Assembly: GCA_013694835.1 (NCBI GenBank)
Contig: JACDBP010000294.1
Coordinates: forward strand, 1 to 5,725
DNA: 5,725 nucleotides
Origin: Chloroflexota bacterium
GTDB taxonomy: Bacteria > Chloroflexota > Limnocylindria > Limnocylindrales > CSP1-4
Direction of reading: 5' to 3'
In this document: piece by piece, positions 1-5,180 of the stretch
Layout: each line of letters starts with the position of its first letter
Position numbering within the stretch: the first letter of the stretch is position 1
Made by a program: the position numbers and the translations under genes
Notes under the pieces: model-generated
Database searches by the model: none
Seen by the model: only the letters and a program-made list of their open reading frames with translations
What the model was told of the DNA's origin: nothing

Positions 1-106
1 GCCCAGCCCGCCGTGGGCGTCACCCGACCTTAGGGCGGCGGCCATCCAGGCCCGGGCGCGTACGCCGTCACTTCGGCCGGTCACCCCATCGCGGAACCTG
101 GGACCC

Positions 107-283
107 ATGCCAGAGCCCGCAGGCAGCGCCGGACACCTGGCGGACACCACGGGATCGGCGCGACTGTTTGCTGCGATCGAAGCATCACCGCGCCTCCGCG
201 CGGCCGCGACGGTCGTGCTCGCCTTCGTGGTCCTCGCCGTGGTGCTGTTGGTCCTGAGGATGTTCACGAGAGTGCTCGGATAG
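107..283 (+). CDS. Possible small single-pass membrane protein (58 aa)
   Basis: I do not recognise a family. The frame encodes 58 residues: a polar N-terminal third, a short basic stretch (SPRLRAAA, about residues 27-34), then a strongly hydrophobic segment (about residues 33-50, AATVVLAFVVLAVVLLVL) and a short RMFTRVLG tail. The basic residues before the helix and a lone R after it fit a single membrane-spanning helix. Third codon positions are mostly G or C, as in its neighbours. The ATG lacks a good ribosome binding site (GGGA only 3 bases upstream). The frame stays open to the left edge, so this could also be the C-terminal end of a longer protein; the upstream translation is Pro/Arg/Ser-rich and not domain-like. 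The stop lies 8 bases before the likely erpA -35 element, so the gene is not obviously co-transcribed with erpA. A minus-strand frame overlaps its start. Confidence 0.4.
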   Translation: MPEPAGSAGHLADTTGSARLFAAIEASPRLRAAATVVLAFVVLAVVLLVLRMFTRVLG

Positions 284-290
284 GCACCCC

Positions 291-319
291 TTGCCGGAAA
301 CGGTTGCTCTGCGTACGAT
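291..319 (+). promoter_or_regulatory. Predicted promoter of the Fe-S carrier gene
   Basis: A -35-like TTGCCG (291-296) and a -10-like TACGAT (314-319) are separated by 17 bases, the optimal spacing for a housekeeping sigma factor. Each hexamer matches the consensus at four of six positions. Transcription would start near 326 and give a leader of about 60 bases with the strong ribosome binding site at its end. The same -35 hexamer recurs before the DNA ligase gene. Confidence 0.5.
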
Positions 320-370
320 ATAGAGCGAACCGACTCCGGCTGACGCTGCAATCACGCTCCAGACCTGTCC

Positions 371-378
371 GAGGAGGA
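371..378 (+). promoter_or_regulatory. Strong ribosome binding site of the Fe-S carrier gene
   Basis: GAGGAGGA lies 10 bases before the ATG at 389. It is the best Shine-Dalgarno match in the window and fixes the start of this gene. Most of the other starts here lack anything comparable. Confidence 0.75.
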
Positions 379-388
379 CACGCTCACG

Positions 389-805
389 ATGCTGAACACC
401 GAGCCCCAGACGACCACGGAGCTGCCGCCCCAGCCCGTAGAGCCGCTCGTCAAGCTTTCTGATGCCGCGGCAGGCAAGCTCCGTGAGCTGACGGCAGCCG
501 AGGAGAACGCCGCCACGGGCCTCCGGGTCTACGTCTACAGCGGCGGTTGCTCCGGTTTCCGTTACGGGATGATGCTGGAAGACCAGCCCACGCCGGAGGA
601 CGTGACCATCGAGAGCCAGGGCATCAAGGTCTACGTCGATGGCGGCAGCACGCAGTACCTCGGCGGCGCCGAGATCGACTACGTCGACACGCTGATGGGC
701 GCCGGCTTCACGGTCAACAACCCGAATGCCGTCTCCGCCTGTGGCTGCGGCAGCAGCTTCAGGACCGCCGAATCGGCGGGCAGCCCCGGCGGCTGTCACC
801 ACTGA
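389..805 (+). CDS. erpA: A-type iron-sulfur carrier, HesB/IscA/ErpA family
   Basis: This is a 138-residue A-type carrier, a family that receives Fe-S clusters from a scaffold and inserts them into apo-enzymes in the cytoplasm. The three cluster-binding cysteines are present: C54 in SGGCSGFRYGM and C118/C120 in SACGCGSSF. The HesB-like domain runs from about residue 20 (VKLSDAAAGKL) to 125. The first 18 residues are a polar, Pro-rich extension. After the CGCG motif a tail of about 14 residues ends in GGCHH, adding a fourth cysteine (C136) and two histidines. The start is well supported by the ribosome binding site at 371-378. The gene looks monocistronic: it has its own promoter and a hairpin follows the stop. 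No scaffold or desulfurase gene is in view, so ErpA versus IscA or SufA cannot be settled by context; the symbol is a best fit by motif. Confidence 0.93.
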   Translation: MLNTEPQTTTELPPQPVEPLVKLSDAAAGKLRELTAAEENAATGLRVYVYSGGCSGFRYGMMLEDQPTPEDVTIESQGIKVYVDGGSTQYLGGAEIDYVDTLMGAGFTVNNPNAVSACGCGSSFRTAESAGSPGGCHH

Positions 806-847
806 GCCACCGGCGGCCGAGGTGCCGCCAAGCACGAGATCCAAGGC

Positions 848-877
848 AGAGGGCCCACCCATCGAAGGGTGGGCTCT
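848..877 (+). terminator. Hairpin terminator after the Fe-S carrier gene
   Basis: GCCCACCC (853-860) pairs perfectly with GGGTGGGC (867-874) around a 6-base loop. AGA (848-850) can pair with TCT (875-877) if two G residues bulge out. It begins about 43 bases after the stop. There is no run of T after the stem, so it is either a GC-rich terminator without a U-tract or a transcript-stabilising hairpin. Confidence 0.55.
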
Positions 878-906
878 CCGATTCCGCGGCTCTGACCGCG
901 CGGCAG

Positions 907-912
907 TACCCT
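907..912 (+). promoter_or_regulatory. Candidate -10 element of a near-leaderless start
   Basis: TACCCT ends 10 bases before the ATG at 923, so transcription would begin at or a few bases before the start codon. No purine-rich ribosome binding site is visible in the preceding bases, which are C/T-rich. No convincing -35 is seen (TTCCGC at 882-887 is 19 bases away). Confidence 0.35.
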
Positions 913-922
913 CCCGTCGTCC

Positions 923-1783
923 ATGGACACCACCCATCTCGAGCTGCCGCTCTTCCCGTTGCACTCGGTCCTCTGCCCCGGCGTCGCGCTGCCGCTCCAC
1001 ATCTTCGAGGACCGATACCGCCTGATGGTCGGCCGCTGCATCGAGCGCAGCGAGCCCTTCGGGGTGGTGCTGATCCGCGAGGGCCAGGAGGTGGGGCCAC
1101 TCATGGGACGAGTCGCGGAGATCGGCACCACGGCGCTGATCCGGGAGGCGGGTCGGTATCCCGATGGACGGCTGGACATCATGACCGTGGGCGGGCGGCG
1201 GTTCCGCATCCACGAGCTGGACGAGGTCCATGAGCCCTACCTGCTCGGGCGGGTCTCGCTGATCGAGGAGACCGTCGGCGGCAGTGCCGAGGCGCAGCGG
1301 CTGGCAGCCCGGGTGGGGCGGCGGTTCCTCGAGTACCTGGAACTGCTCCAGCCGGCGCTCGCCGGCGAGGACGGCCCGGAGATCGAGATCGAGATCGAGA
1401 TCGAGACAGCCGACGATGAGCCGGACGACGACGTCCGCGACGATGCCTCCGCTGGTCGGCGCCACACCGCCGCCGGCGGCACGGATCCCGGCGACATCTC
1501 CCGCGAGACCCTGGCAACCCTCTCTGACGCGCAGCGCCGCGAGTTGCTGCGGGCGGCCGCACAACGATTGACCGCGCCGGGCGACCCGACCGCCCTGAGC
1601 TACGTCCTGAGCGGCCTCGTCCACGTCGAGTTGCCCTGGCGCCAGGCGCTGCTCGAGACGCCCGACACGGTGACCCGCCTGCGTAGCCTGGAGCAGCTGC
1701 TCAAACGGGAGACCCAACTCCTGGGGAAGGGTCTCAAGCCGTTGATGGTCGACCAGCGGCTCGCCGCGCTTCGTAGGAACTGA
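923..1783 (+). CDS. Stand-alone Lon substrate-binding (LON N-terminal) domain protein
   Basis: This 286-residue protein carries the substrate-recognition domain of Lon protease without the ATPase or peptidase modules. The family signature opens the protein: LPLFPLHSVLCPG (residues 8-20) followed by LPLHIFEDRYR (23-33), then a strand-rich PUA-like region to about residue 115 with ALIREAGRYPDGR and GGRRFRI. A helical stretch (about 122-147) leads to a low-complexity acidic linker (about 149-192) containing four Glu-Ile dipeptides and DDEPDDDVRDD. A helical C-terminal part (about 193-286) includes SDAQRRELLRAAAQRL and TRLRSLEQLLKRETQLL. Such proteins are generally thought to bind unfolded or specific proteins, but the partner here is unknown. 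The start is fixed by the conserved N-terminus, although no ribosome binding site is visible and the mRNA may be nearly leaderless. The gene converges with the epimerase across a 42-base gap. Confidence 0.92.
   Translation: MDTTHLELPLFPLHSVLCPGVALPLHIFEDRYRLMVGRCIERSEPFGVVLIREGQEVGPLMGRVAEIGTTALIREAGRYPDGRLDIMTVGGRRFRIHELDEVHEPYLLGRVSLIEETVGGSAEAQRLAARVGRRFLEYLELLQPALAGEDGPEIEIEIEIETADDEPDDDVRDDASAGRRHTAAGGTDPGDISRETLATLSDAQRRELLRAAAQRLTAPGDPTALSYVLSGLVHVELPWRQALLETPDTVTRLRSLEQLLKRETQLLGKGLKPLMVDQRLAALRRN
1379..1402 (+). repeat. Tandem hexamer repeat (GAGATC x4) inside the Lon-domain gene
   Basis: Four perfect copies of GAGATC run in frame and encode Glu-Ile four times (residues 153-160); a fifth, decayed unit begins GAGAC. 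Copy number changes would keep the frame and only lengthen or shorten the acidic linker. Confidence 0.9.
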
Positions 1784-1825
1784 CCGGAGCTGGCTGCCGA
1801 CACCAGGCTTCGCCCCGTCGCGAGC

Positions 1826-2745
1826 TCAGTCGATGCGCCAGGGCAGGTCGTTCGGGGCCTGCTCGTCCGTGCGGCTACGAAGCTGTTCCAGCCACTCGCC
1901 GAAGTCGTGCCGCGGCCGGAACCCCAGCCGCTGCTCGAGCCGCCGCACAGGAAAGATCTCGGTGATCGGGCGGAGCGCTCGCACGCCCCGCTCGCTGAGG
2001 AGTGCTGCGGCACCGGGGTAGTGGCGCTCGATCGCGGCAAGCACGTCGTGGCGAAGAAGCGAGGAATCCTCGGCCGTGAACGGCAGCCGCGACTCGACAT
2101 TGAACGCCTCGTGCCGCACCTCGCCGCGGTCGAGCGCCACGAGCGATGCCAACACGGCGCCTGCGACGTCGCCTTCGTGCACTCCCCCATAGAGCAGCCG
2201 GATGCCGTCGTGGAAGAACGGCTCGGGCACGAACATGCCGAACCGGAGCGCGACGCTCGGGATACCGTCCCGGCGCAGGTGGTAGCGACACAGCTCCTCG
2301 CCGGCGACCTTGGTCCAGCCGTAGACGTCGCCCGGCTCCAGGGGGATCTCTTCATCCACGAAGACGACATCGTCGTCGCCGGCGGGCTTCCGGGTCTCGC
2401 CGTAGACCCCCATCGTGCTGCAGAACACGACGCCGCGCACCTTGTGCTCGACGGCCGCTTCCCAGACGTTGAACGAGCCCGTGAGGTTCATGTCGTGGAA
2501 CTCGCGCGGTGGGTGAGCGGCGAGATGGATGCCATGCAGCGCGACGGCGTGGACGACGATATCCGCGCCGGCCGTTGCCTCGCGGACGGCGTCCAGATCG
2601 CGAATATCTCCCTCGACCCAGCGGACATCGTCGCCACCCGAGCGCAGGTCGAACGCGACGGTCTCGTGGCCAGCCGCGGCCAGTCGAGGGATGAGTGCCT
2701 GACCGAGTGTCCGCCGGCGCCCGTGATGAGGACTCGCACTGGCAC
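1826..2745 (-). CDS. NAD-dependent epimerase/dehydratase (extended SDR), frameshifted
   Basis: With one base restored near 2711 this is a full-length extended short-chain dehydrogenase of about 306 residues, the family that modifies nucleotide-sugars and related substrates with bound NAD(P). The N-terminus reads VPVRVLITGAGG in one frame and TLGQALIPRLAAAGHE in the next; together they give the dinucleotide motif GAGGTLG (residues 9-15). Later motifs are in the second frame: GDIRDLDAV, the FCSTMGVYG serine/threonine region (S110/T111) and the catalytic YGWTK (Y142, K146). As it stands, the upper frame would stop at 2488 after 85 residues. The lower frame has an ATG only at 2491, which would make a 221-residue protein lacking the cofactor-binding loop. 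The GTG at 2745 follows AGAAGG by 7 bases; the GTG at 2739 is an alternative (MRVLITG). The gene lies 76 bases downstream of the oxidoreductase on the same strand. Sequencing error and recent inactivation are both possible. The substrate cannot be told. Confidence 0.85.
2708..2715 (-). other. Frameshift site in the epimerase gene
   Basis: On the minus strand the family-matching frame before this point ends at GGC GG and resumes with ACA CTC GGT CAG. One base is missing after the GG at 2712-2711; GGN ACA would encode the G-T of GAGGTLG. Both sides match the SDR fold, so the indel is placed to within a few bases. Confidence 0.85.
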
Positions 2746-2793
2746 ACGATAGCCTTCTGCCGCGCGAACCTGCCAGCCACGAGCCACGCTCCG

Positions 2794-2810
2794 CGCCGCT
2801 CTCAGCGGTG
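2794..2810 (-). terminator. Weak hairpin after the oxidoreductase gene
   Basis: CCGCT (2796-2800) and AGCGG (2804-2808) form a stem with a 3-base loop, extended by a G-T and a C-G pair on the outside. It starts 11 bases after the oxidoreductase stop in its direction of transcription. There is no T-tract, so it may be an attenuator, an mRNA-stabilising element or chance in GC-rich DNA. Confidence 0.3.
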
Positions 2811-2821
2811 ACCGCCGCCGG

Positions 2822-3430
2822 TCAGTCGTCGCTGAAGCGCTCTTCCTTCCAGGGATCGGCGTTGTTGTTGTAGCCGTAGCGCTCCCAGAAGCCGAGCTGG
2901 TCCTTCGGCAGGAACTGCAGGCCGCGGATCCACTTGGAGCTTTTCCAGAAGTAGCGCTTCGGCACGACAAGCCGCAGAGGGTAGCCATGCTCGGGGGCCA
3001 GGGGCTCACCGTCCGCCTTGTCGGCCAGCAGGACGTCCTCGTCGTCGAGGATCTCCAGAGGCAGGTTCGCGGTGTAGCCCTGCTCGGCGTGCGAAACGAC
3101 GAAGCGAGCCGTGTCCCTGAGTCCAGCGCGTTCCAGGATGTGTCGGATCGGCACGCCTTCGAAGTCCATGTCCAGCCGACTCCAGCGCGTCACGCAGTGG
3201 ATGTCCGTGTGGATGGAGGCGCGGGGCATCTGCTGGAACCCGGCCCAGTCGAATGTGTAAGGGCTCTCCACCTCCCCCCACACCTTGAAGTCCCACGTCG
3301 CGAGGTCCACCCGTGGCACGGAGCCGTAGTGAAGGACCGGCCACTTCTCGGTGACATACTGCCCCGGTGGTACCCGCTCTTTGTCATCCTCGGAGAGCTT
3401 CGGGCGGAATAGACGGTCGAGCACGAGCAA
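2822..3430 (-). CDS. Sulfite-oxidase-like molybdopterin-dependent oxidoreductase (YuiH-like)
   Basis: This 202-residue protein matches the molybdopterin-binding domain of the sulfite oxidase/YedY superfamily in its short, soluble form. Numbered from the TTG start, the key motif is TDIHCVTRWS (75-84), whose C79 should ligate molybdenum; it is the only cysteine. Other family blocks are WDFKVWGEV (46-54), the GVPI segment (92-95) and HGYPLRLVVPKRYFWKSSKW (149-168), which lines the cofactor pocket. There is no twin-arginine signal or membrane segment, so it should be cytoplasmic. No haem domain or electron-transfer partner gene is adjacent, and the physiological substrate is unknown. The start is uncertain: TTG at 3430 sits only 3 bases after AAGGA, whereas GTG at 3424 has about 9 bases of spacing and may be the true start. 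The gene is probably the first of a two-gene unit with the epimerase. Confidence 0.9.
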   Translation of the reverse strand: MLVLDRLFRPKLSEDDKERVPPGQYVTEKWPVLHYGSVPRVDLATWDFKVWGEVESPYTFDWAGFQQMPRASIHTDIHCVTRWSRLDMDFEGVPIRHILERAGLRDTARFVVSHAEQGYTANLPLEILDDEDVLLADKADGEPLAPEHGYPLRLVVPKRYFWKSSKWIRGLQFLPKDQLGFWERYGYNNNADPWKEERFSDD

Positions 3431-3459
3431 GCTTCCTTTCCGAGGATCTGGTCACGAGC

Positions 3460-3465
3460 AGTGTA
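3460..3465 (-). promoter_or_regulatory. Possible -10 element of the oxidoreductase gene
   Basis: TACACT reads leftward about 29 bases before the TTG start, in the 103-base region divergent from the lipoprotein gene. No good -35 hexamer is found at 16 to 18 bases, so this is a weak call. I found no convincing promoter for the lipoprotein on the other strand. Confidence 0.25.
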
Positions 3466-3533
3466 CGCAGCGCACCCGTTCGCTCGATGACGGCACCATG
3501 AAACCGACTGCGGGCCTCGTGCGTCGGGGCGAC

Positions 3534-4082
3534 ATGCCCGACCGACGGCGACCCAAGGCAGCGACCCTGCTCGTCGTCGTCTCGGCATTGCTCACCGCCT
3601 GTGCCGCGCCGCCGCCGCCCTCCCCGACCCCGCGTTCCGCGCCGCCCACGTCGCCTGGCACGACAGCCACCGTCAGCGCGGGGCCTACGTCACCGGGTAC
3701 CGGGTCCGCGGTGCCGAGTGAGGGTGCCATCCTCCCCAGGCTCTTTCCGCTCCCCCCCGGCGTGGTGCCGGCGGGCGGCAGGCCCAGGCTGGCGGCCGAA
3801 ACGGCACGGACGGCTGAGCTCGGCAAGCTGTATCCGTATCAGCTGCAGCATTGCGGTGTCGGCTCACCGATCGATTTCGACGGCAGCCTGTGGGACGTGC
3901 TCGGCGCCCAGAACGGACGGGACGCGGAGGCGACCGAGGAGCAGGTCGGGGAGCTGATCAACGCGGGGTCAGGGTCGATGACGCTGGTGGACCCGGATCA
4001 TGCACTCTTCAGGACGTCGTCCGGGCTGATCCTGGGGCTCCGTCGGCACGACGGTCCGAAGATGTTCCAGCCCTGCGCCTGA
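3534..4082 (+). CDS. Hypothetical lipoprotein
   Basis: This 182-residue protein starts with a textbook lipoprotein signal: basic MPDRRRPK, hydrophobic AATLLVVVSALL, then the lipobox LTAC with C23 as the predicted lipidated residue. It is therefore expected on the outer face of the cytoplasmic membrane. A Pro/Ser/Thr-rich linker (about residues 24-70) includes two TSPGT copies written with different codons. The rest forms a small domain with YPYQLQHCGVGSPIDFDGSLW (read as YPYQLQHC, then GVGSPIDFDGSLW) and ends in MFQPCA; the cysteines of HCG and QPC could form a disulfide. I do not know a named family, though the Cys-Gly...IDFDGSxW pattern looks like a conserved core. In-frame starts upstream (ATG at 3498, or 3351 inside the divergent gene) are less likely, because 3534 gives a compact signal peptide. 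The ribosome binding site is weak (GGGG at 3526-3529). The gene ends 7 bases from a convergent gene. Confidence 0.8.
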   Translation: MPDRRRPKAATLLVVVSALLTACAAPPPPSPTPRSAPPTSPGTTATVSAGPTSPGTGSAVPSEGAILPRLFPLPPGVVPAGGRPRLAAETARTAELGKLYPYQLQHCGVGSPIDFDGSLWDVLGAQNGRDAEATEEQVGELINAGSGSMTLVDPDHALFRTSSGLILGLRRHDGPKMFQPCA

Positions 4083-4089
4083 GCGCCGG

Positions 4090-4419
4090 TCAAGCGCCGT
4101 CGAGCATCCGGTCGATCGCCTTGAGGATGAAGCGGGAGGCCTCGGCACTCTTTCCACCGAGCTTCTGGCCGTCGTCGTGCTCGACCGCCTGCTGCAGGTC
4201 CCGGACCGCCTGGTCGATGAACGGGGTCCGCTCGATGTCACCGTCGTCGAATGCCCGCTCCAGCCGCTCCACCGCCCGGCGCGCGACATCGACGGCGTGG
4301 CCCTTTTCCGCGATGAGCGCCCGGAACTCGGCCTTCGCGGTTGCGGCGGAATCGCCCTGGGTACCCGCTTCCGGCACCGGTGGGCCGGCGTCTCGCGCGG
4401 CCCGGGTCTGGGGATCCAT
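4090..4419 (-). CDS. Small helical protein of unknown function (109 aa)
   Basis: I do not recognise this family. The first 25 residues are polar and probably disordered (Pro, Gly, Gln). From about residue 26 onward the protein is charged and predicted helical, with no cysteine, signal peptide or membrane segment. Two segments resemble each other: AVDVARRAVERLERAFDDGD and AVRDLQQAVEHDDGQ, each a heptad-like AVxxL pattern followed by an acidic turn, so a helical hairpin or bundle is likely. The C-terminus is SRFILKAIDRMLDGA. The start codon lies 5 bases after the acetyltransferase stop and has no ribosome binding site of its own, so translation is probably coupled to that gene and the two form an operon. 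The pairing might mean the protein is a partner of the enzyme, but nothing in the sequence proves it. Confidence 0.7.
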   Translation of the reverse strand: MDPQTRAARDAGPPVPEAGTQGDSAATAKAEFRALIAEKGHAVDVARRAVERLERAFDDGDIERTPFIDQAVRDLQQAVEHDDGQKLGGKSAEASRFILKAIDRMLDGA

Positions 4420-4423
4420 CCGC

Positions 4424-4433
4424 GTCAGCTGAC
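4424..4433. repeat. Short palindrome at the acetyltransferase/small protein junction
   Basis: GTCAGCTGAC is a perfect 10-bp palindrome spanning the acetyltransferase stop codon and ending 5 bases before the next ATG. It could be a coincidence of coding sequence; it is too short to be a terminator. Confidence 0.3.
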
Positions 4434-5069
4434 CCGGAACCCGACCGCCACCGGCTGGCGCCCGGGGTTCGTCTCGGCGGCCACTTGGACGAGGCGCTCA
4501 CGCCGCTGGCGGAGCCAATCGGTGGCGAGGGCGCCCATCTGCACCTCGTCCCAGTAGCGACCGTCACGGAGGATCGCCTCACGGAGCCGTCCCTCGATCA
4601 CGAAGCCGGCCTTCTCGTAGGCCCGGATCGCCCGCTCGTTGAACTCGAACACGCTGAGGCCGATCCGGTGCAGTCCCAGGCGCTCGAAAGCGTGCTGAAG
4701 CATCAGCTCGGTCGCCTCGGTCCCGAAGCCGCGGCCCCACGCATCCGGCTCGCCGATCGTGATGTGGAACAGCGCTGAGCCGTTGTCGCCGTCGAGCGAG
4801 CTGAACGTCGTGACCCCGATCAGGCGGTCCGTGCCGCGTTCGTGGATGGCGTACGCCACGGACTCCGGGGAGAGCAGCCGGGCGTGGAAGAAGCGCTCCA
4901 CCTCCTCGCGCGTCATCGGGCGGGTCTGATACCGCGTCAGCCTGGCCAGCTCGGGGTCGTGATACCAGCGCACGACGGCCTCGAGGTTCTCGGGCCGGTG
5001 GCGCCGAAGCACGACCCCGCGACCTTCGATCAACGGTGGCTGCCAGTTGTCGCGTTCGGGAATGGCCAT
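4425..5069 (-). CDS. GNAT-family N-acetyltransferase, RimJ/RimL type
   Basis: This 214-residue GNAT enzyme should transfer an acetyl group from acetyl-CoA to an amine: a protein N-terminus, polyamine, antibiotic or small metabolite. The fold signatures are GVVLRRHRPENLEAVVRWYH near the N-terminus, a central strand FHITIGEP (101-108), the acetyl-CoA pyrophosphate loop WGRGFGTEA (111-119), and the C-terminal block LSVFEFNERAIRAYEKAGF (138-156) with N144 and the likely general acid Y151. A further strand pair (EGRLREAILRDGRYWDEVQM) is typical of the RimJ/RimL-like group. The last 25 residues (from about 190) form a charged tail beyond the domain. ATG at 5069 is chosen because the recognisable domain starts at about residue 15 and a -10 hexamer sits just upstream; the same frame stays open to 5672 but that part overlaps the divergent ligase. 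The substrate cannot be predicted. The gene is followed 5 bases later by a small helical protein. Confidence 0.92.
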   Translation of the reverse strand: MAIPERDNWQPPLIEGRGVVLRRHRPENLEAVVRWYHDPELARLTRYQTRPMTREEVERFFHARLLSPESVAYAIHERGTDRLIGVTTFSSLDGDNGSALFHITIGEPDAWGRGFGTEATELMLQHAFERLGLHRIGLSVFEFNERAIRAYEKAGFVIEGRLREAILRDGRYWDEVQMGALATDWLRQRRERLVQVAAETNPGRQPVAVGFRVS

Positions 5070-5077
5070 GGGTCGTG

Positions 5078-5083
5078 ATGCTA
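5078..5083 (-). promoter_or_regulatory. Candidate -10 element of a leaderless acetyltransferase mRNA
   Basis: TAGCAT on the minus strand ends 8 bases before the ATG at 5069. A transcript from it would start at or next to the A of the start codon. There is no ribosome binding site between them (the bases are CACGACCC). The -35 position is not recognisable. Confidence 0.5.
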
Positions 5084-5105
5084 CACCGGGCTCCGTCGCA
5101 TCTGA

Positions 5106-5118
5106 CGTTGCGGCAACG
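5106..5118. promoter_or_regulatory. Inverted repeat between divergent promoters
   Basis: CGTTGC and GCAACG are perfect inverted arms around one central G. The element sits in the 111-base region between the acetyltransferase and ligase starts, about where the acetyltransferase -35 would be. It is a candidate binding site for a dimeric regulator; no regulator gene is nearby. Confidence 0.35.
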
Positions 5119-5130
5119 GTGCGAGATCTT

Positions 5131-5162
5131 CCGCCGGGCGATTCCTTGCCGCCGGGCGATTC
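5131..5162 (+). repeat. 14-bp direct repeat at the DNA ligase promoter
   Basis: CCGCCGGGCGATTC occurs perfectly at 5131-5144 and 5149-5162, with starts 18 bases apart. The predicted -35 lies in the gap and overlaps the first bases of the second copy, and the -10 follows 5 bases after it. A tandem operator is one reading; a recent local duplication is another. Confidence 0.75.
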
Positions 5163-5173
5163 GAGGCTACCAT
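5146..5173 (+). promoter_or_regulatory. Predicted promoter of the DNA ligase gene, leaderless
   Basis: TTGCCG (5146-5151) and TACCAT (5168-5173) are separated by 16 bases. The -10 ends 7 bases before the ATG at 5181, so the first transcribed base should be the start codon itself. No ribosome binding site is placed correctly (GAGG at 5163-5166 is 14 bases away). Confidence 0.55.
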
Positions 5174-5180
5174 CGCGCGG

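Noticed and set aside
1..106. Structured RNA or tRNA at the left edge
   Set aside because: Short GC hairpins exist (such as GGCG-CGTA-CGCC) but no cloverleaf or known RNA signature is visible.
1..108. Minus-strand frame from an ATG at 108 (or 45) running off the left edge, reading MGPRFRDGVTGRSDG and later MAAALRSGDAHGGLG
   Set aside because: It could be the start of a divergent gene, but only 36 residues are visible, there is no ribosome binding site or -10 hexamer, and I recognise no family. Left unannotated.
185..1717. Long minus-strand open frame (about 510 codons) opposite the Fe-S carrier and Lon-domain genes
   Set aside because: It covers two plus-strand genes with clear family motifs; its DLDLDL run is just the complement of the GAGATC repeat. 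Long open antisense frames are common in GC-rich DNA.
1784..1825. Terminator between the convergent Lon-domain and epimerase genes
   Set aside because: Only a 4-bp stem (CTGG/CCAG) with a long loop could be found; not convincing.
1907..2752. Plus-strand open frame (about 281 codons) opposite the epimerase
   Set aside because: The opposite strand carries SDR motifs; the plus-strand translation matches no fold I know and has no start signals.
3351..3533. N-terminal extension of the lipoprotein from an ATG at 3351
   Set aside because: It would overlap the divergent oxidoreductase by 80 bases and bury the lipoprotein signal peptide inside the protein.
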